This document shows positions 16,506-24,507 of a stretch of DNA of 36,617 nucleotides, in pieces; the stretch's first letter is position 1, and each line of letters starts with the position of its first letter. The DNA is from Streptomyces sp. AA1529. Its GTDB lineage: Bacteria > Actinomycetota > Actinomycetes > Streptomycetales > Streptomycetaceae. Location: the NCBI RefSeq assembly GCF_000280905.1, contig NZ_ALAP01000102.1:1-36617 (forward strand). The letters are read 5' to 3'. The translations under genes and the position numbers were made by a program. The notes under the pieces are model-generated. The model was not told the origin of the DNA and did not search any database. It saw nothing but the letters and a program-made list of their open reading frames with translations.

Positions 16506-17957
16506 TCACCCGGGCGGCTGTGCGGCCAGCGGCGCGGCCTCCGGCGCGGGGCCGCCGTCGCCGGGCGGGGCCAGGACGGTCCGCTCCGGGATGTGCGCCG
16601 TGTCGTTGCGGCACAGCAGCCAGTACAGGGCAGCGGGCACGGCGAGCCCCACCAGCCAGGAGATGTCCGCGCCGCCGAGCGGATCCACCAGCGGTCCGGT
16701 GTAGAAGTGCGTGGCGAGGAACGGGAACTGCACGCAGAGACCGATGACGTAGACGGTGAGGGCCCTCCAGCGCCACGCGCCGTACCGCCCGTGCGGGTCG
16801 CTGAGCGCCGGCAGGTCGTAGCGCTCCCTGGCGATCAGGTAGTAGTCGACCAGGTTGATGGCCGACCACGGCGTGAACGCGGTGAGCAGGAAGAGCAGGA
16901 AGTCCTTGAAGGAGGTCAGGAAGCTGTCCTTCCCGACCAGCGCCACCGCTGTGCCGGCGGCCATGATGACGGCGATGTATCCGGCCCGGGCCCGCGGGCC
17001 CAGCTCGCGCTGCCCCCGGAAGCCGCTGACGCCGGTCACCATCGACATGAAGCCGCCGTAGGTGTTGAGGACGTTGATGGTCAGCTTTCCCAGCGCGATG
17101 ACGAAGTAGAGCAGCGAGGCCATGAGTCCGGCGCCGCCCAGTCCCACGACATAGCTCACCTCGTGCCCGACGAACGCCGGACCGGCCGCCGCGGCGGCCA
17201 GGGCGCCGAAGGTCATGGACCACTGGGAGCCGAGCACCGAACCGCCCAGCGTCCACCAGAACGTGGCGCGTGCCGAGGTCGAACGCGGCAGATAGCGCGA
17301 GTAGTCGGCGACGTACGGGCCGAAGGCCAGCTGCCAGGAGGCGGAGAGCGAGACCGCCAGCAGGAAGAGGGGGAAGGAGAACTCCCGCTCGGCCAGCAGT
17401 CCGGACAGGTCCGCGCGCTCCAGCAGCCGGGCGCCGAGAAAGACGAAGGCCAGGGCGCACACCAGGCTCGCCACCCTGCCCAGCGCGTGGATGATCCGGT
17501 ATCCGACGGCTGCGGCCACGGCGGTGACGGTGGCGAACAGCACGATGCCCGGGGTTTCGCCGAGGTGTGTCAGCTCGCCGACGGCCTGGCCCGCCAGCAC
17601 GCTTCCGCTGGCGAAGAAGCCGATGTACATCACGACGACCAGGGCCAGTGGCACCACCGCGCCCCGTACCCCGAACTGGGCCCGGCTGGAGATCATCTGC
17701 GGCAGCCCCAGCCGCGGCCCCTGCGCGGAGTGCAGCGCCATGACCGCCCCGCCGAGCAGGTTGCCCAGCAGCAGACCGGCCACCGCCCAGAAGGCCGGTG
17801 CCCCGAAGACGACGGCGAGGGCGCCGGTCACCACGGCGGTGATCTGGAGATTGGCCCCCAGCCAGAGGGTGAACTGGCTGAATGCCCTGCCGTGTCGCTC
17901 CGCGTCCGGGACGACGTCGATCGAACGCCGCTCCACCACTCCCGCCATCGGCCGCAC
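16506..17957 (-). CDS. NCS1 family nucleobase (purine/cytosine) permease
   Basis: A 483-residue permease with about 12 membrane helices, of the nucleobase:cation symporter-1 family that imports cytosine, purines, allantoin or related compounds. Family features are the early FTLWLGANLQITAVVTGAL helix, MISSRAQFGVRGAVVP in the substrate region, GPYVADYSRYLP, and the late FTPWSAINLVDYYLIARE motif. GTG at 17957 lies four bases after GGAGGAAAG; ATG at 17948 is the alternative start. A deaminase of the nucleobase type lies 500 bases away on the opposite strand, which fits salvage of an aminated base, but the two are not an operon. The exact substrate cannot be read from sequence. Confidence 0.9.
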   Translation of the reverse strand: MRPMAGVVERRSIDVVPDAERHGRAFSQFTLWLGANLQITAVVTGALAVVFGAPAFWAVAGLLLGNLLGGAVMALHSAQGPRLGLPQMISSRAQFGVRGAVVPLALVVVMYIGFFASGSVLAGQAVGELTHLGETPGIVLFATVTAVAAAVGYRIIHALGRVASLVCALAFVFLGARLLERADLSGLLAEREFSFPLFLLAVSLSASWQLAFGPYVADYSRYLPRSTSARATFWWTLGGSVLGSQWSMTFGALAAAAAGPAFVGHEVSYVVGLGGAGLMASLLYFVIALGKLTINVLNTYGGFMSMVTGVSGFRGQRELGPRARAGYIAVIMAAGTAVALVGKDSFLTSFKDFLLFLLTAFTPWSAINLVDYYLIARERYDLPALSDPHGRYGAWRWRALTVYVIGLCVQFPFLATHFYTGPLVDPLGGADISWLVGLAVPAALYWLLCRNDTAHIPERTVLAPPGDGGPAPEAAPLAAQPPG

Positions 17958-18040
17958 CTTTCCTCCACCGGTCAGGGCGGCTCTTCCCGCAGCCGCCCGG
18001 CCGGTTCTGCATGGGTGTATTCATGCTGGGGGTCGAGTGA

Positions 18041-18328
18041 ATGGCCGTCAATACATCGGCGGGAATCCAGCGGCCGACCGCTCCGCACCGGGCGCCCTGC
18101 TCCGCAGTGGCCGCGCTGCGGATCCGCCTGCTCGAACGGGGCCGACAGCCGCTCGCTGGGCAGCCCGGCGAGGAGTGCCGCAGCCCCTGCATCCTCGCCG
18201 AGAAGATGGCCGAGGCCCACGAGGCGTGGCGGCGCAGCCTGGCCGGGACCTCGCTCGCCGGGATCACCGACCGCCTCCCTCCCTCGGCCTCGTCGCGCAC
18301 CCGACTGCGCCTGACCGGGACGCCGTAG
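18041..18328 (+). CDS. Possible small hypothetical protein
   Basis: An ATG-started frame of 95 residues with strong G/C third positions, especially after residue 22 (LRIRLLERGRQPL, then EEC, CILAEKMAEAHEAWRRSLAG). The middle looks helical and has three cysteines. No family was recognised. The ribosome site is poor (GGGGGTCGAG before the ATG), and the frame lies in the 504-base gap between the permease and the deaminase, so it may be chance. The inverted repeat TGTATT (18016-18021) / AATACA (18050-18055) spans its start. Confidence 0.33.
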   Translation: MAVNTSAGIQRPTAPHRAPCSAVAALRIRLLERGRQPLAGQPGEECRSPCILAEKMAEAHEAWRRSLAGTSLAGITDRLPPSASSRTRLRLTGTP

Positions 18329-18461
18329 CCTCCGCGCCCTGCGCGCGCGGCCGTGCCCGGCCCGCGACGGCGGCCCTGCCCCGCGGCGCGGGCGGGCAGG
18401 GCGTACGCCGGCCGGCCCGCCGGGCGGTTCCGCGGGCCGAGGAGATCGCTAAGGTGGCCGC

Positions 18462-18959
18462 GTGACGAACGACGACGACCTTCCACACCTGCGGCGCTGC
18501 GTGGCCCTCGCGGCGGAGGCACTGGAGGCGGGCGACGAGCCCTTCGGTTCCGTACTGGTCGGGGAAGACGGCACAGTGCTGGGGGAGGGCCGCAATCAGG
18601 TGGCCTCCGGCGACCGCACCCGGCACCCCGAGTTCGCCCTCGCCCGCTGGGCCGCGGAGCACCTGACCCCCGCGGAGCGGGCCGCGGCCACCGTCTACAC
18701 CTCGGGCGAGCACTGCGCCATGTGCGCCGCCGCCCACGGGTGGGTGGGCCTCGGGCGGATCGTCTATGTGGCCTCCGGTGCGCAACTGGCCGAGTGGCTC
18801 GCCGCATGGGGCGTCCCCGCCGCGCCGGTCGCCGCCCTGCCGGTCACCCGGGTGGTGCCGGACGCCGTCGTGGAGGGGCCGGTGCCCGAACTCCTCGACG
18901 AGGTGCGGGCTCTGCACCACCGCCTGCACACGGGGTCCGGCGCGCACGCCGCCGGCTGA
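18462..18959 (+). CDS. Nucleoside/nucleobase deaminase (CDA fold)
   Basis: A 165-residue zinc-dependent deaminase of the TadA/guanine deaminase group. The zinc site is HPEFA (H55, with catalytic E57) and GEHCAMC (C85, C88). Substrate-region features are FGSVLVGEDGTVLGEGRN and the helical C-terminus. The EHCAMC form, with His in place of the usual Pro of PCxxC, occurs in some free-base or small-nucleoside deaminases rather than TadA, so tRNA editing is less likely. GTG at 18462 is preceded by AAGGTGG. It lies across from an NCS1 permease, suggesting nucleobase salvage. Guanine, cytosine or a modified base are all possible substrates. Confidence 0.85.
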   Translation: MTNDDDLPHLRRCVALAAEALEAGDEPFGSVLVGEDGTVLGEGRNQVASGDRTRHPEFALARWAAEHLTPAERAAATVYTSGEHCAMCAAAHGWVGLGRIVYVASGAQLAEWLAAWGVPAAPVAALPVTRVVPDAVVEGPVPELLDEVRALHHRLHTGSGAHAAG

Positions 18960-19042
18960 CGAGCCGTCCCGCGAGCCGCCCTGCGGCTGCCGACGCCCGG
19001 CCGGAAGTGGCGTGTCCCGGCTGCTCGCCGCTGGTCTGAGCG

Positions 19043-19071
19043 CGCGGCCGGTGTTCCTGCCTCCGGCCGCG
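19043..19071. terminator. Hairpin between deaminase and ATP-grasp genes
   Basis: CGCGGCCGG (19043-19051) and CCGGCCGCG (19063-19071) form a perfect 9-bp stem with an 11-base loop. It sits in the 144-base gap between convergent genes and may terminate both. Confidence 0.5.
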
Positions 19072-19103
19072 GGGGCGCCGCCGTACGCGCCCGGCGCCGC
19101 CGC

Positions 19104-19964
19104 TCACCGCCCGGGGCGGCACCCGGCCGCGGAGGTGTCCCGGGCGGCGGCACCCCTGCGCAGGACGAGGTCGGCCAGCGCGCGCGGCGCCTCCGCCTGG
19201 CCGCGGATCCCGGGGAACGCGTTGATGTCCACGATCAGCGGGCCCCCGTCGCCGTCGACGAGGTCGAGTCCGTACACCTCCAGGCCGAAGGCCGCGCCCG
19301 TCCGCAGCGCGAGGTCGTACCAGGCGCGCGGCACGTCGCCGGGGGCGAGGGGCTCGGCCGGCTCGCGGCCCGCCGGTCCCGCGGGGTCGTCCCCGGCCAG
19401 TTCCGAGCGGCGCAGCCCGGCGAAGAGCCGCCCGGAGATCACCCAGAGCTTGCGGTCCCAGCCGTCGTTCGCCGCGAACGGCTGCACCACGACCGGTTCG
19501 GAGCCCCATGTGCCGCACAGCGCCCGGATCTGCCGGGCGTCGTCGACCCGGGCGACGAGGTCGCCGCGCCTGCTGTACCGGCTCTTGACGACCACCGGGT
19601 ACCTCGGTTGCAGCGCGGCCAGCTCCCGCAGCGCGCCCACCGTCCGGCTCGGCGCGAACGGCAATCCGGCCCGGTGGGCGAGCTCCGCCATCCGCGTCCG
19701 GTCCTGGCAGCGCGCGGTCGCCGCGGCGGAGTTCAGCACCACCGCACCGTGCCGCTCCAGGGCGTGGGCCAGGGCGAGTGCCCGCGGGGTGCGGGCCTTG
19801 AGCAGGCAGACGTCCGCGAGGGGGCGTTCCGGCCCGGCCGGCTGCGGAGCGGCGTCCGCAGCCGACGGATCGATCACCTCCACCAGGTGGTCGGGACGCA
19901 GCAGGGCCGTGGCGGCGGCCAGCAGCGGATGGTCGGGCCGCGGGGTGATCAGGACGACCCTCAC
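19104..19964 (-). CDS. ATP-grasp enzyme B of a tandem pair
   Basis: A 286-residue ATP-grasp ligase or kinase. An N-terminal Rossmann-like part (MRVVLITPRPDHPLL) leads to the ATP-grasp fold: VVVKSRYSRRGDLVARV carries the ATP-binding lysine, VVVQPFAANDGWDRKLWVI a central strand, and GLDLVDGDGGPLIVDINAFPG the metal-binding acid-Asn end. The DINAFPG signature resembles inositol polyphosphate kinases of the ITPK group more than RimK (EVNSSPG). The GTG start overlaps the upstream gene's TGA in GTGA, so translation is coupled. It follows a homologous ATP-grasp gene. The product could be an amide bond or a phosphorylated polyol; neither is settled. Confidence 0.82.
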   Translation of the reverse strand: MRVVLITPRPDHPLLAAATALLRPDHLVEVIDPSAADAAPQPAGPERPLADVCLLKARTPRALALAHALERHGAVVLNSAAATARCQDRTRMAELAHRAGLPFAPSRTVGALRELAALQPRYPVVVKSRYSRRGDLVARVDDARQIRALCGTWGSEPVVVQPFAANDGWDRKLWVISGRLFAGLRRSELAGDDPAGPAGREPAEPLAPGDVPRAWYDLALRTGAAFGLEVYGLDLVDGDGGPLIVDINAFPGIRGQAEAPRALADLVLRRGAAARDTSAAGCRPGR

Positions 19965-20872
19965 CGCAGGTCACCGACCGCGGCGACCTGCGAAGCGGCC
20001 GGTTCCGGGCCGAACGTCCCCCCGGGCGGCGTCGGCAGCACCGCCTGCGGGGGCCCGGCGCTCCCCTCGTGCGCCAGGGCGAGGATCGCCCGCGCCACCC
20101 GCGCCGTCGCGTCGGGCACCTGCCGGAAACTCGGGAAGTCGTTCACGTCGACGACGACCGGGCCCTCGGGGCCGAGCAGCACGTCCACGCCGTACAGGTC
20201 GAGTCCGTACACGCTTCCCGTCTCGGCGGCGAGAGCGGCCACCTCCGCGCTCAGCGGCACCTGCTGCTCGGTTACCGACAGCTCGGGGTGCAGCGGTGAA
20301 CAGCGCTGGGTGGCGAACATCTCTCCGCCGACGCAGTACACCTTCAGGTCCGTACCGGAGTTGGGCACATACGGCTGGGCGATCAGCAGCCCCTCACCGG
20401 CCAGCTCGTCGCACAGCGGCGGCAGCAGATCGGGCGAGGCCACCAGCCGGACGGCACGGCCCGCGCTCCCGTCGGCGGGTTTGACCACCAGGGGGAAATC
20501 GGAAGCGGGGATCTCCCCCAGCGATTCCGGCCGTGCCACCGCGTAGGTGACCGGTACCGGCAGTCCGCGGCTGCGGCCCACCGCCGCGGCGAGGGCCTTG
20601 TCCCGGACACCGCGGACCGCACGCGCGTCGTTGACCGTGGTGAGCCCCACCGCGGCGGCGGCCTCCAGCAGCGTCAGCCCGGGGCCGTGCGGCACGGTCT
20701 TGAGGACCCAGGCGTCGTGGCTGCCGGCCCGGATGTCCTCCGAGACCCGGATCAGCGAGACGCCCGGCCGCAGCACGTCCACACAGTGGCCCCAGGCCCT
20801 GAGCCGGCGGATGACCGCCGTCGGCATTCCGTCCTCCCGGTACCGCTCCTCGACCAGGAAACAGAGCCTCAT
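19961..20872 (-). CDS. ATP-grasp enzyme A of a tandem pair
   Basis: A 303-residue ATP-grasp enzyme, first gene of a two-gene operon. It starts MRLCFLVEERYREDGMP. A pre-ATP-grasp segment (TTVNDARAVRGVRDK) resembles the RimK/ITPK layout. The ATP-grasp core has LVVKPADGSAGRAVRLV (Lys), LIAQPYVPNSGTDLKVY with CVGGEMFATQR, and DVLLGPEGPVVVDVNDFPS with the metal-binding Asp and Asn. The LKVYCVGGE strand recalls both RimK (RCFVVGD) and ITPK (FKVYVVGD). The last 35 residues are Pro/Gly-rich. The start at ATG 20872 has only a modest GAAAG site. The partner gene overlaps its stop, implying a stoichiometric pair or consecutive reactions. No carrier peptide gene is obvious next to it. Confidence 0.82.
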   Translation of the reverse strand: MRLCFLVEERYREDGMPTAVIRRLRAWGHCVDVLRPGVSLIRVSEDIRAGSHDAWVLKTVPHGPGLTLLEAAAAVGLTTVNDARAVRGVRDKALAAAVGRSRGLPVPVTYAVARPESLGEIPASDFPLVVKPADGSAGRAVRLVASPDLLPPLCDELAGEGLLIAQPYVPNSGTDLKVYCVGGEMFATQRCSPLHPELSVTEQQVPLSAEVAALAAETGSVYGLDLYGVDVLLGPEGPVVVDVNDFPSFRQVPDATARVARAILALAHEGSAGPPQAVLPTPPGGTFGPEPAASQVAAVGDLR

Positions 20873-21094
20873 GAGCTTTCGCCGCCCCTCTGCGCAACTC
20901 CGGATGCCGGAAGAACCGTCCGGCGTCCTGCTGACCATCCAACTGCATGATCCGCCCCGCCTTCTGGCGGCCCGTCACCGCCCCGGGAGCTGCGCCGCGG
21001 GCTGCTGCCGCCCGCGGTGGCGGCTGCCGGGGAACGCCGGGGTGACCGACCGTGGTCTCCCGGCCGTGCGGGGCCCGCCTGCCGTGCGCGCGCC

Positions 21095-21436
21095 TCAGGC
21101 GCCGCCTGCCGCCGCCCACCGGCGGCTCCAGTCGCCGAGCGGGCGGAGGGCGCCGACGAGTTCCTCGCCGAGCGGTGTCAAGTGGTATCCGTCATCCCGC
21201 GGGGTGACCAGCCGGGCCTGGGCCAGTTCCTCCAGCCGGGTGCTCAGCACGCTGGAGGACATCCGCTCGCACCGGCGCTGGAGCTCCCGGAATCCGGCCG
21301 GGCCCTGGCTGAGCTCCCAGACGATCCGCATGGTCCAGCGGCGTCCGAGCAGATCGAGGGCGGCCATGATCGGGCGGCCCGACGCGGATCCGCGGACCGG
21401 TGTACCGGGCCGGGGTGTTGCGGCTCCCGTGTCCAC
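21095..21436 (-). CDS. HxlR-type winged-helix regulator
   Basis: A 113-residue one-domain regulator of the HxlR group. MAALDLLGRRWTMRIVWEL, then FRELQRRCERMSSSVLSTRL and LVTPRDDGYHLTPLGEEL give the helix-turn-helix and wing. The conserved N-terminal redox cysteine seen in many HxlR proteins is absent: the residue before the first helix is Arg-Pro-Ile. GTG at 21436 is preceded by GGGAG six bases upstream. It is divergent from a carboxymuconolactone decarboxylase-like gene across 73 bases with two repeats suited to operator use, so control of that neighbour is likely. The inducer is unknown. Confidence 0.85.
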   Translation of the reverse strand: MDTGAATPRPGTPVRGSASGRPIMAALDLLGRRWTMRIVWELSQGPAGFRELQRRCERMSSSVLSTRLEELAQARLVTPRDDGYHLTPLGEELVGALRPLGDWSRRWAAAGGA

Positions 21437-21452
21437 TCCTGGCTCCCTTCCC

Positions 21453-21496
21453 TTGTGCTTCGGCTGTCGAAGCAGGATAGTGGTTCGAAATTCGAA
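21453..21496. promoter_or_regulatory. Promoter and operator repeats between HxlR and CMD genes
   Basis: Forward strand: TTGTGC (21453-21458), 17 bp, GATAGT (21476-21481) form a candidate promoter. An inverted repeat GCTTCG-N5-CGAAGC (21457-21473) overlaps its spacer, and a TTCGAA-A-TTCGAA double palindrome (21484-21496) lies just downstream. These shared CGAA elements are likely sites for the HxlR regulator. Confidence 0.6.
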
Positions 21497-21509
21497 GCAG
21501 GGAGGCGCT

Positions 21510-22070
21510 GTGCCGCGTATCGAACCGCTCACTCCTCCGTACCCCGCCGACATCGCCGGGGCACTGGATCGCTGGATGCCCCCGGGAGTGCCGCACGAGC
21601 CCCTCGCGCTCTTCCGGGTGCTGCACCGCAACCCCGCGCTCGCCTCCCGGATGTTCGCGCTGGGCGCCGGTCTGCTCGGCCACGGCTCACTGCACGCCGT
21701 CGACCGGGAGCTCGTCATCGCGCGGGTGACGGCACGTGCGGACTGCGCCTACGAATGGGGTGTGCACGCCGCGACCCTCGCCCGGCAGGCCGGACTCGGC
21801 CCCGAGCAGTTGCGTGCCAGCGCCGCCCCCGGTGCGGCAACCGATCCGGTCTTCACGCCCCGGCAGGCGGCGCTGATGGGCGCGGTCGACGAACTGCACG
21901 AGACCGCACGGTTGTCCGACCCCGCCTGGACCGCGCTGCGGGCCCACTACATGGACGCGCAACTGCTGGAACTCCTCGTGCTGATCGGCTGGTACCGGAC
22001 CATCAGCTGCCTGGCCAACGGGCTGCTGCTGGAGGACGAGCCCTGGGCGCAGCCGTTCCCCTCCCGGTGA
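21510..22070 (+). CDS. Carboxymuconolactone decarboxylase/AhpD-like protein
   Basis: A 186-residue CMD-fold protein. The core HAVDRELVIARVTARADCAYEWGVHAATLARQ segment holds the family's Cys and His pair (CAYEWGVH); in AhpD the motif is CxxCxxxH, and here the first cysteine is kept while the second position is Trp, closer to non-disulfide CMD enzymes. The later ELLVLIGWYRTISCLANGL helix is typical. GTG at 21510 has GGAGG four bases upstream. It is probably repressed by the divergent HxlR regulator. Members include peroxidase-like and decarboxylase enzymes; this one's substrate is unknown. Confidence 0.85.
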   Translation: MPRIEPLTPPYPADIAGALDRWMPPGVPHEPLALFRVLHRNPALASRMFALGAGLLGHGSLHAVDRELVIARVTARADCAYEWGVHAATLARQAGLGPEQLRASAAPGAATDPVFTPRQAALMGAVDELHETARLSDPAWTALRAHYMDAQLLELLVLIGWYRTISCLANGLLLEDEPWAQPFPSR

Positions 22071-22254
22071 GCCGCCGTATCTCGGGGGCTGCGGCCGGGC
22101 ACCATTGGGCGCGCCTCCTGAGACGGCTCCCGCGCCCGCAGCGGCCCCGGTCGCGTTCCCGAGGTAGCCGCAATTCCACCCTTCCTTTTCCCGGAGCCCT
22201 GTCAGGGTCCTGCGCACATTCCATGCGGCGCGCGGCGGAGGAGACCGGAAGCAG

Positions 22255-22480
22255 ATGGAGAAGAAACGTCGAATCGCATCGGTCACCGGCTCTTCCTCCG
22301 GGATCGGCGCTGCCGTGGCCCGCCGTCTGACGGAAAGCGGGATGCGTGTCGTCAATTCGAGCAGCTCGACCGGGGCCGGTGAGAAGCTTGCCGAAGAACT
22401 GCCCGGTGCCGGCTACATACGTGCGGACGTCGCGCGGCCCCGCGGGAGGGGAGGCGGACTTCGTCCGGCCGCCCGGAAGC
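22255..22480 (+). pseudogene. Truncated short-chain dehydrogenase/reductase remnant
   Basis: The first 60 or so codons are a clean SDR N-terminus: the nucleotide-binding motif VTGSSSGIGAAVARRL, then GMRVVNSSSSTGAGEKLAEE and YIRADVA. Family similarity stops near 22435. The next frame (GPAGGEADF) may be a decayed continuation after a frameshift. A full SDR needs about 190 more codons, but the convergent MFS gene ends at 22487, so the catalytic Ser-Tyr-Lys part is gone. It keeps a good ribosome site (GGAGGAG upstream of ATG 22255). The nearest intact relatives would be fabG-like reductases. It marks a past deletion or rearrangement at this spot. Confidence 0.75.
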
Positions 22481-22486
22481 GCACGC

Positions 22487-23797
22487 TCAGGCCGGGGGGC
22501 CGCCCTGGGGCGTGGGCTCCCGGGCGGGCTTTGCGGGCGGTGCGCTACCCGTCGCGCTGATCAGCCGCACTCCGCGCACGGACGGCAGGCAGAGGACGAA
22601 GGCATTGGCGGCCACCTGCCAGCAGACCCCGACGGCCAGCACTGTCGAGATGCTCGTACGCTCCGCCAGTGGTCCGGCCAGTGCAAGGCCGAGCGGGCCG
22701 ATGGAGTAGGCACCGAACGACACGTACGACATCACCCGGGAGAGCGCCTCACGCGGCACGTACTGCTGAATGGTCGTCATCCACAGGGCGTTGAAGACCG
22801 AGTTGGCCACCCCCGCGCACAGCGCACCGGCGCACACCACGCCGAGCGGCGCCCCGGCGGCCAGTGCGGCGGAGGGGGCCGCCCACAGCACCGTGACCAG
22901 GGTGGTGACCAGTAGCGGTCGCGAGGGCCGCCGGCCGAGCAGGAGCAGCCCGCCGAGGACGGAGCCGAGGCCGTAGACCGCCACGATCGCGCCCCACGAG
23001 CCGGCTCCGGTGTAGCTCTCGTCCGCGGCGGCCGGTCCGAGCACCAGATACGGCGCCCAGACCACGAAGTTGAACATGGTGAACTGCAGCGTCACCGTCC
23101 ACAGCCACCGGTGCGCGGTGAACACCCCCCAGCCGTCGCGCAGCTCGCGCAGCACGCCGGTGCCGACGACCGCCGCCCGCGACGGAGGGACGTGCAGCCG
23201 CATCAGGAACAGGGCGCACAGGGCGTAGGTTCCGGCGTCCACCATCAGCACCGTGGCGGGGGAGGCCAGCGTCACCAGTATCCCCGCGAGTGCGGGGCCC
23301 GCCACGCCGGCCACCGAGTTGCCCAGACCGATCATGGTGTTGGCGTCCGGCAACCGCGCGGGGGAGACCACGTGCGGCACCAGTCCGTCGAAGGAGGGCT
23401 TGAAGAAGGCTTCGCCGACGCCGCCGAGCGCGGCCAGCAGGAGGAGTTGCCACAGCCGGACCGAGCCGGTCAGGAGCAGGACTGCCAACGCACCCTGGGT
23501 CAATGCGCGCAGCCAGTCGGAGCACAGCATGATCAGGCGGCGGGGCAGCCGGTCGCCGAGGACTCCTCCGCCCAGCAGGAGGGCGACGAGCGGCACGATG
23601 CGCGCCGCCATCACGAAGCTGAGGTCGGAGAGCGAGCCGGTGGCCTCCAGGACGGCGAACGCGAGCGCGACCGTCGCCATGGCGGTGCCGAGCATCGAGG
23701 TGGTGTAACCAATGAAGAAGATGCGGAAATTCCGTTCCCGCAGGACAGCCAGATGCCGTAATGCCTGGCGAAGGGAGTGCCGCGGGCGGCTCGCCAT
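22487..23797 (-). CDS. MFS exporter (MFS_3 / enterobactin-exporter type), TTA-containing
   Basis: A 436-residue major facilitator with 12 predicted helices, closest in layout to the EntS-like MFS_3 group that exports siderophores and other small products. It begins ERNFRIFFIGYTTSMLGTAM and has the loop motif GGGVLGDRLPRR between helices 2 and 3, then GEAFFKPSFDGLVPHVV, as usual in this group. The C-terminal 30 residues are Pro/Ala-rich. Codon 13 is TTA (23759-23761 on the plus strand reads TAA), the codon read only by bldA tRNA in Streptomyces, so translation is probably delayed to differentiation. ATG 23797 has GAAGGAG 11 bases upstream. It lies downstream of the other TTA gene (24508-26160) on the same strand, 710 bases away. 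Confidence 0.9.
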   Translation of the reverse strand: MASRPRHSLRQALRHLAVLRERNFRIFFIGYTTSMLGTAMATVALAFAVLEATGSLSDLSFVMAARIVPLVALLLGGGVLGDRLPRRLIMLCSDWLRALTQGALAVLLLTGSVRLWQLLLLAALGGVGEAFFKPSFDGLVPHVVSPARLPDANTMIGLGNSVAGVAGPALAGILVTLASPATVLMVDAGTYALCALFLMRLHVPPSRAAVVGTGVLRELRDGWGVFTAHRWLWTVTLQFTMFNFVVWAPYLVLGPAAADESYTGAGSWGAIVAVYGLGSVLGGLLLLGRRPSRPLLVTTLVTVLWAAPSAALAAGAPLGVVCAGALCAGVANSVFNALWMTTIQQYVPREALSRVMSYVSFGAYSIGPLGLALAGPLAERTSISTVLAVGVCWQVAANAFVLCLPSVRGVRLISATGSAPPAKPAREPTPQGGPPA

Positions 23798-24507
23798 GTG
23801 TCCGGTCGCTCCTTCGGTGCTGGGTCCGGATCGGGAATTCTTGTACCACGCCGCTCGGTTCCGCCGCGACAGCAGACCGGGTCGTCGACTGCCTCGGCCC
23901 GGGGAGCATCGGAGGTTTCCGGACCGGGCGCGCTGCGCCCGGAAGCGCAGCAGCCTGTTCCCAGTTCGACCGGTGCGATGGCCGGGCACGGTTTCCGATC
24001 ACGGCCTCGTCCCGCACATGTCAGGAGTCAGACGGTGACAGGTCCGTGCGGCTGCGGTTCTCTGATGCAGCTCCGATCCGGAACGTTTCCGAGGAACAGT
24101 GCCGGGCAGTTCGGGATTCCGAACCTGCTCTGTTCCACGTCTTTCGGCTTGCTTCTCCGCTCTGCTTTCTCCGGAGACGGAGCGGACATCTCACAAGGAT
24201 CGAGCCCGCGAATTCCGCGGGCGTGGAGATGTGGAATGGTTCCCGCACAGCAGGCTCCCGCCTCGGCCACGAGTTCGGCTTCGAGGACGGCGGTATCGGC
24301 ACCGTCCACTCCAGGCTCACCGCTCCGCTCCCCGCCGCGCTGTGCGGACCCGCCCGCCCTCCTGGGCCGGAGGACGGGGCATCGTGCTGAGCGGTGCCCG
24401 GCGCGGGGTAGCGGCTGCCGGGTGCGGCGCCGGACCGGCGACGGGTGCGGCACCCGCGTCCACCGGCACCGCGGCCTGCGCGTTGCCCGATGCCCGCAGG
24501 CCGGGGC
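23798..24507. other. Gene-poor stretch between MFS and the 550-residue gene
   Basis: No convincing gene was found in these 710 bases, part of which (about 24040-24250) is clearly less GC-rich than its surroundings. Hairpins occur at 23924-23942 (CCGGGCGC-GCT-GCGCCCGG) and 24442-24456 (CGGGTG-CGG-CACCCG, a possible terminator for the gene ending at 24508). A 53-residue frame at 24229-24390 has moderate G/C third-position bias but no proper ribosome site. The stretch may be decayed coding DNA or a long leader for the MFS gene. Confidence 0.45.

Noticed and set aside
24229..24390. 53-residue frame as a RiPP precursor
   Set aside because: There is no modification enzyme nearby and no ribosome site at usable spacing; kept only as a note in the gap entry.
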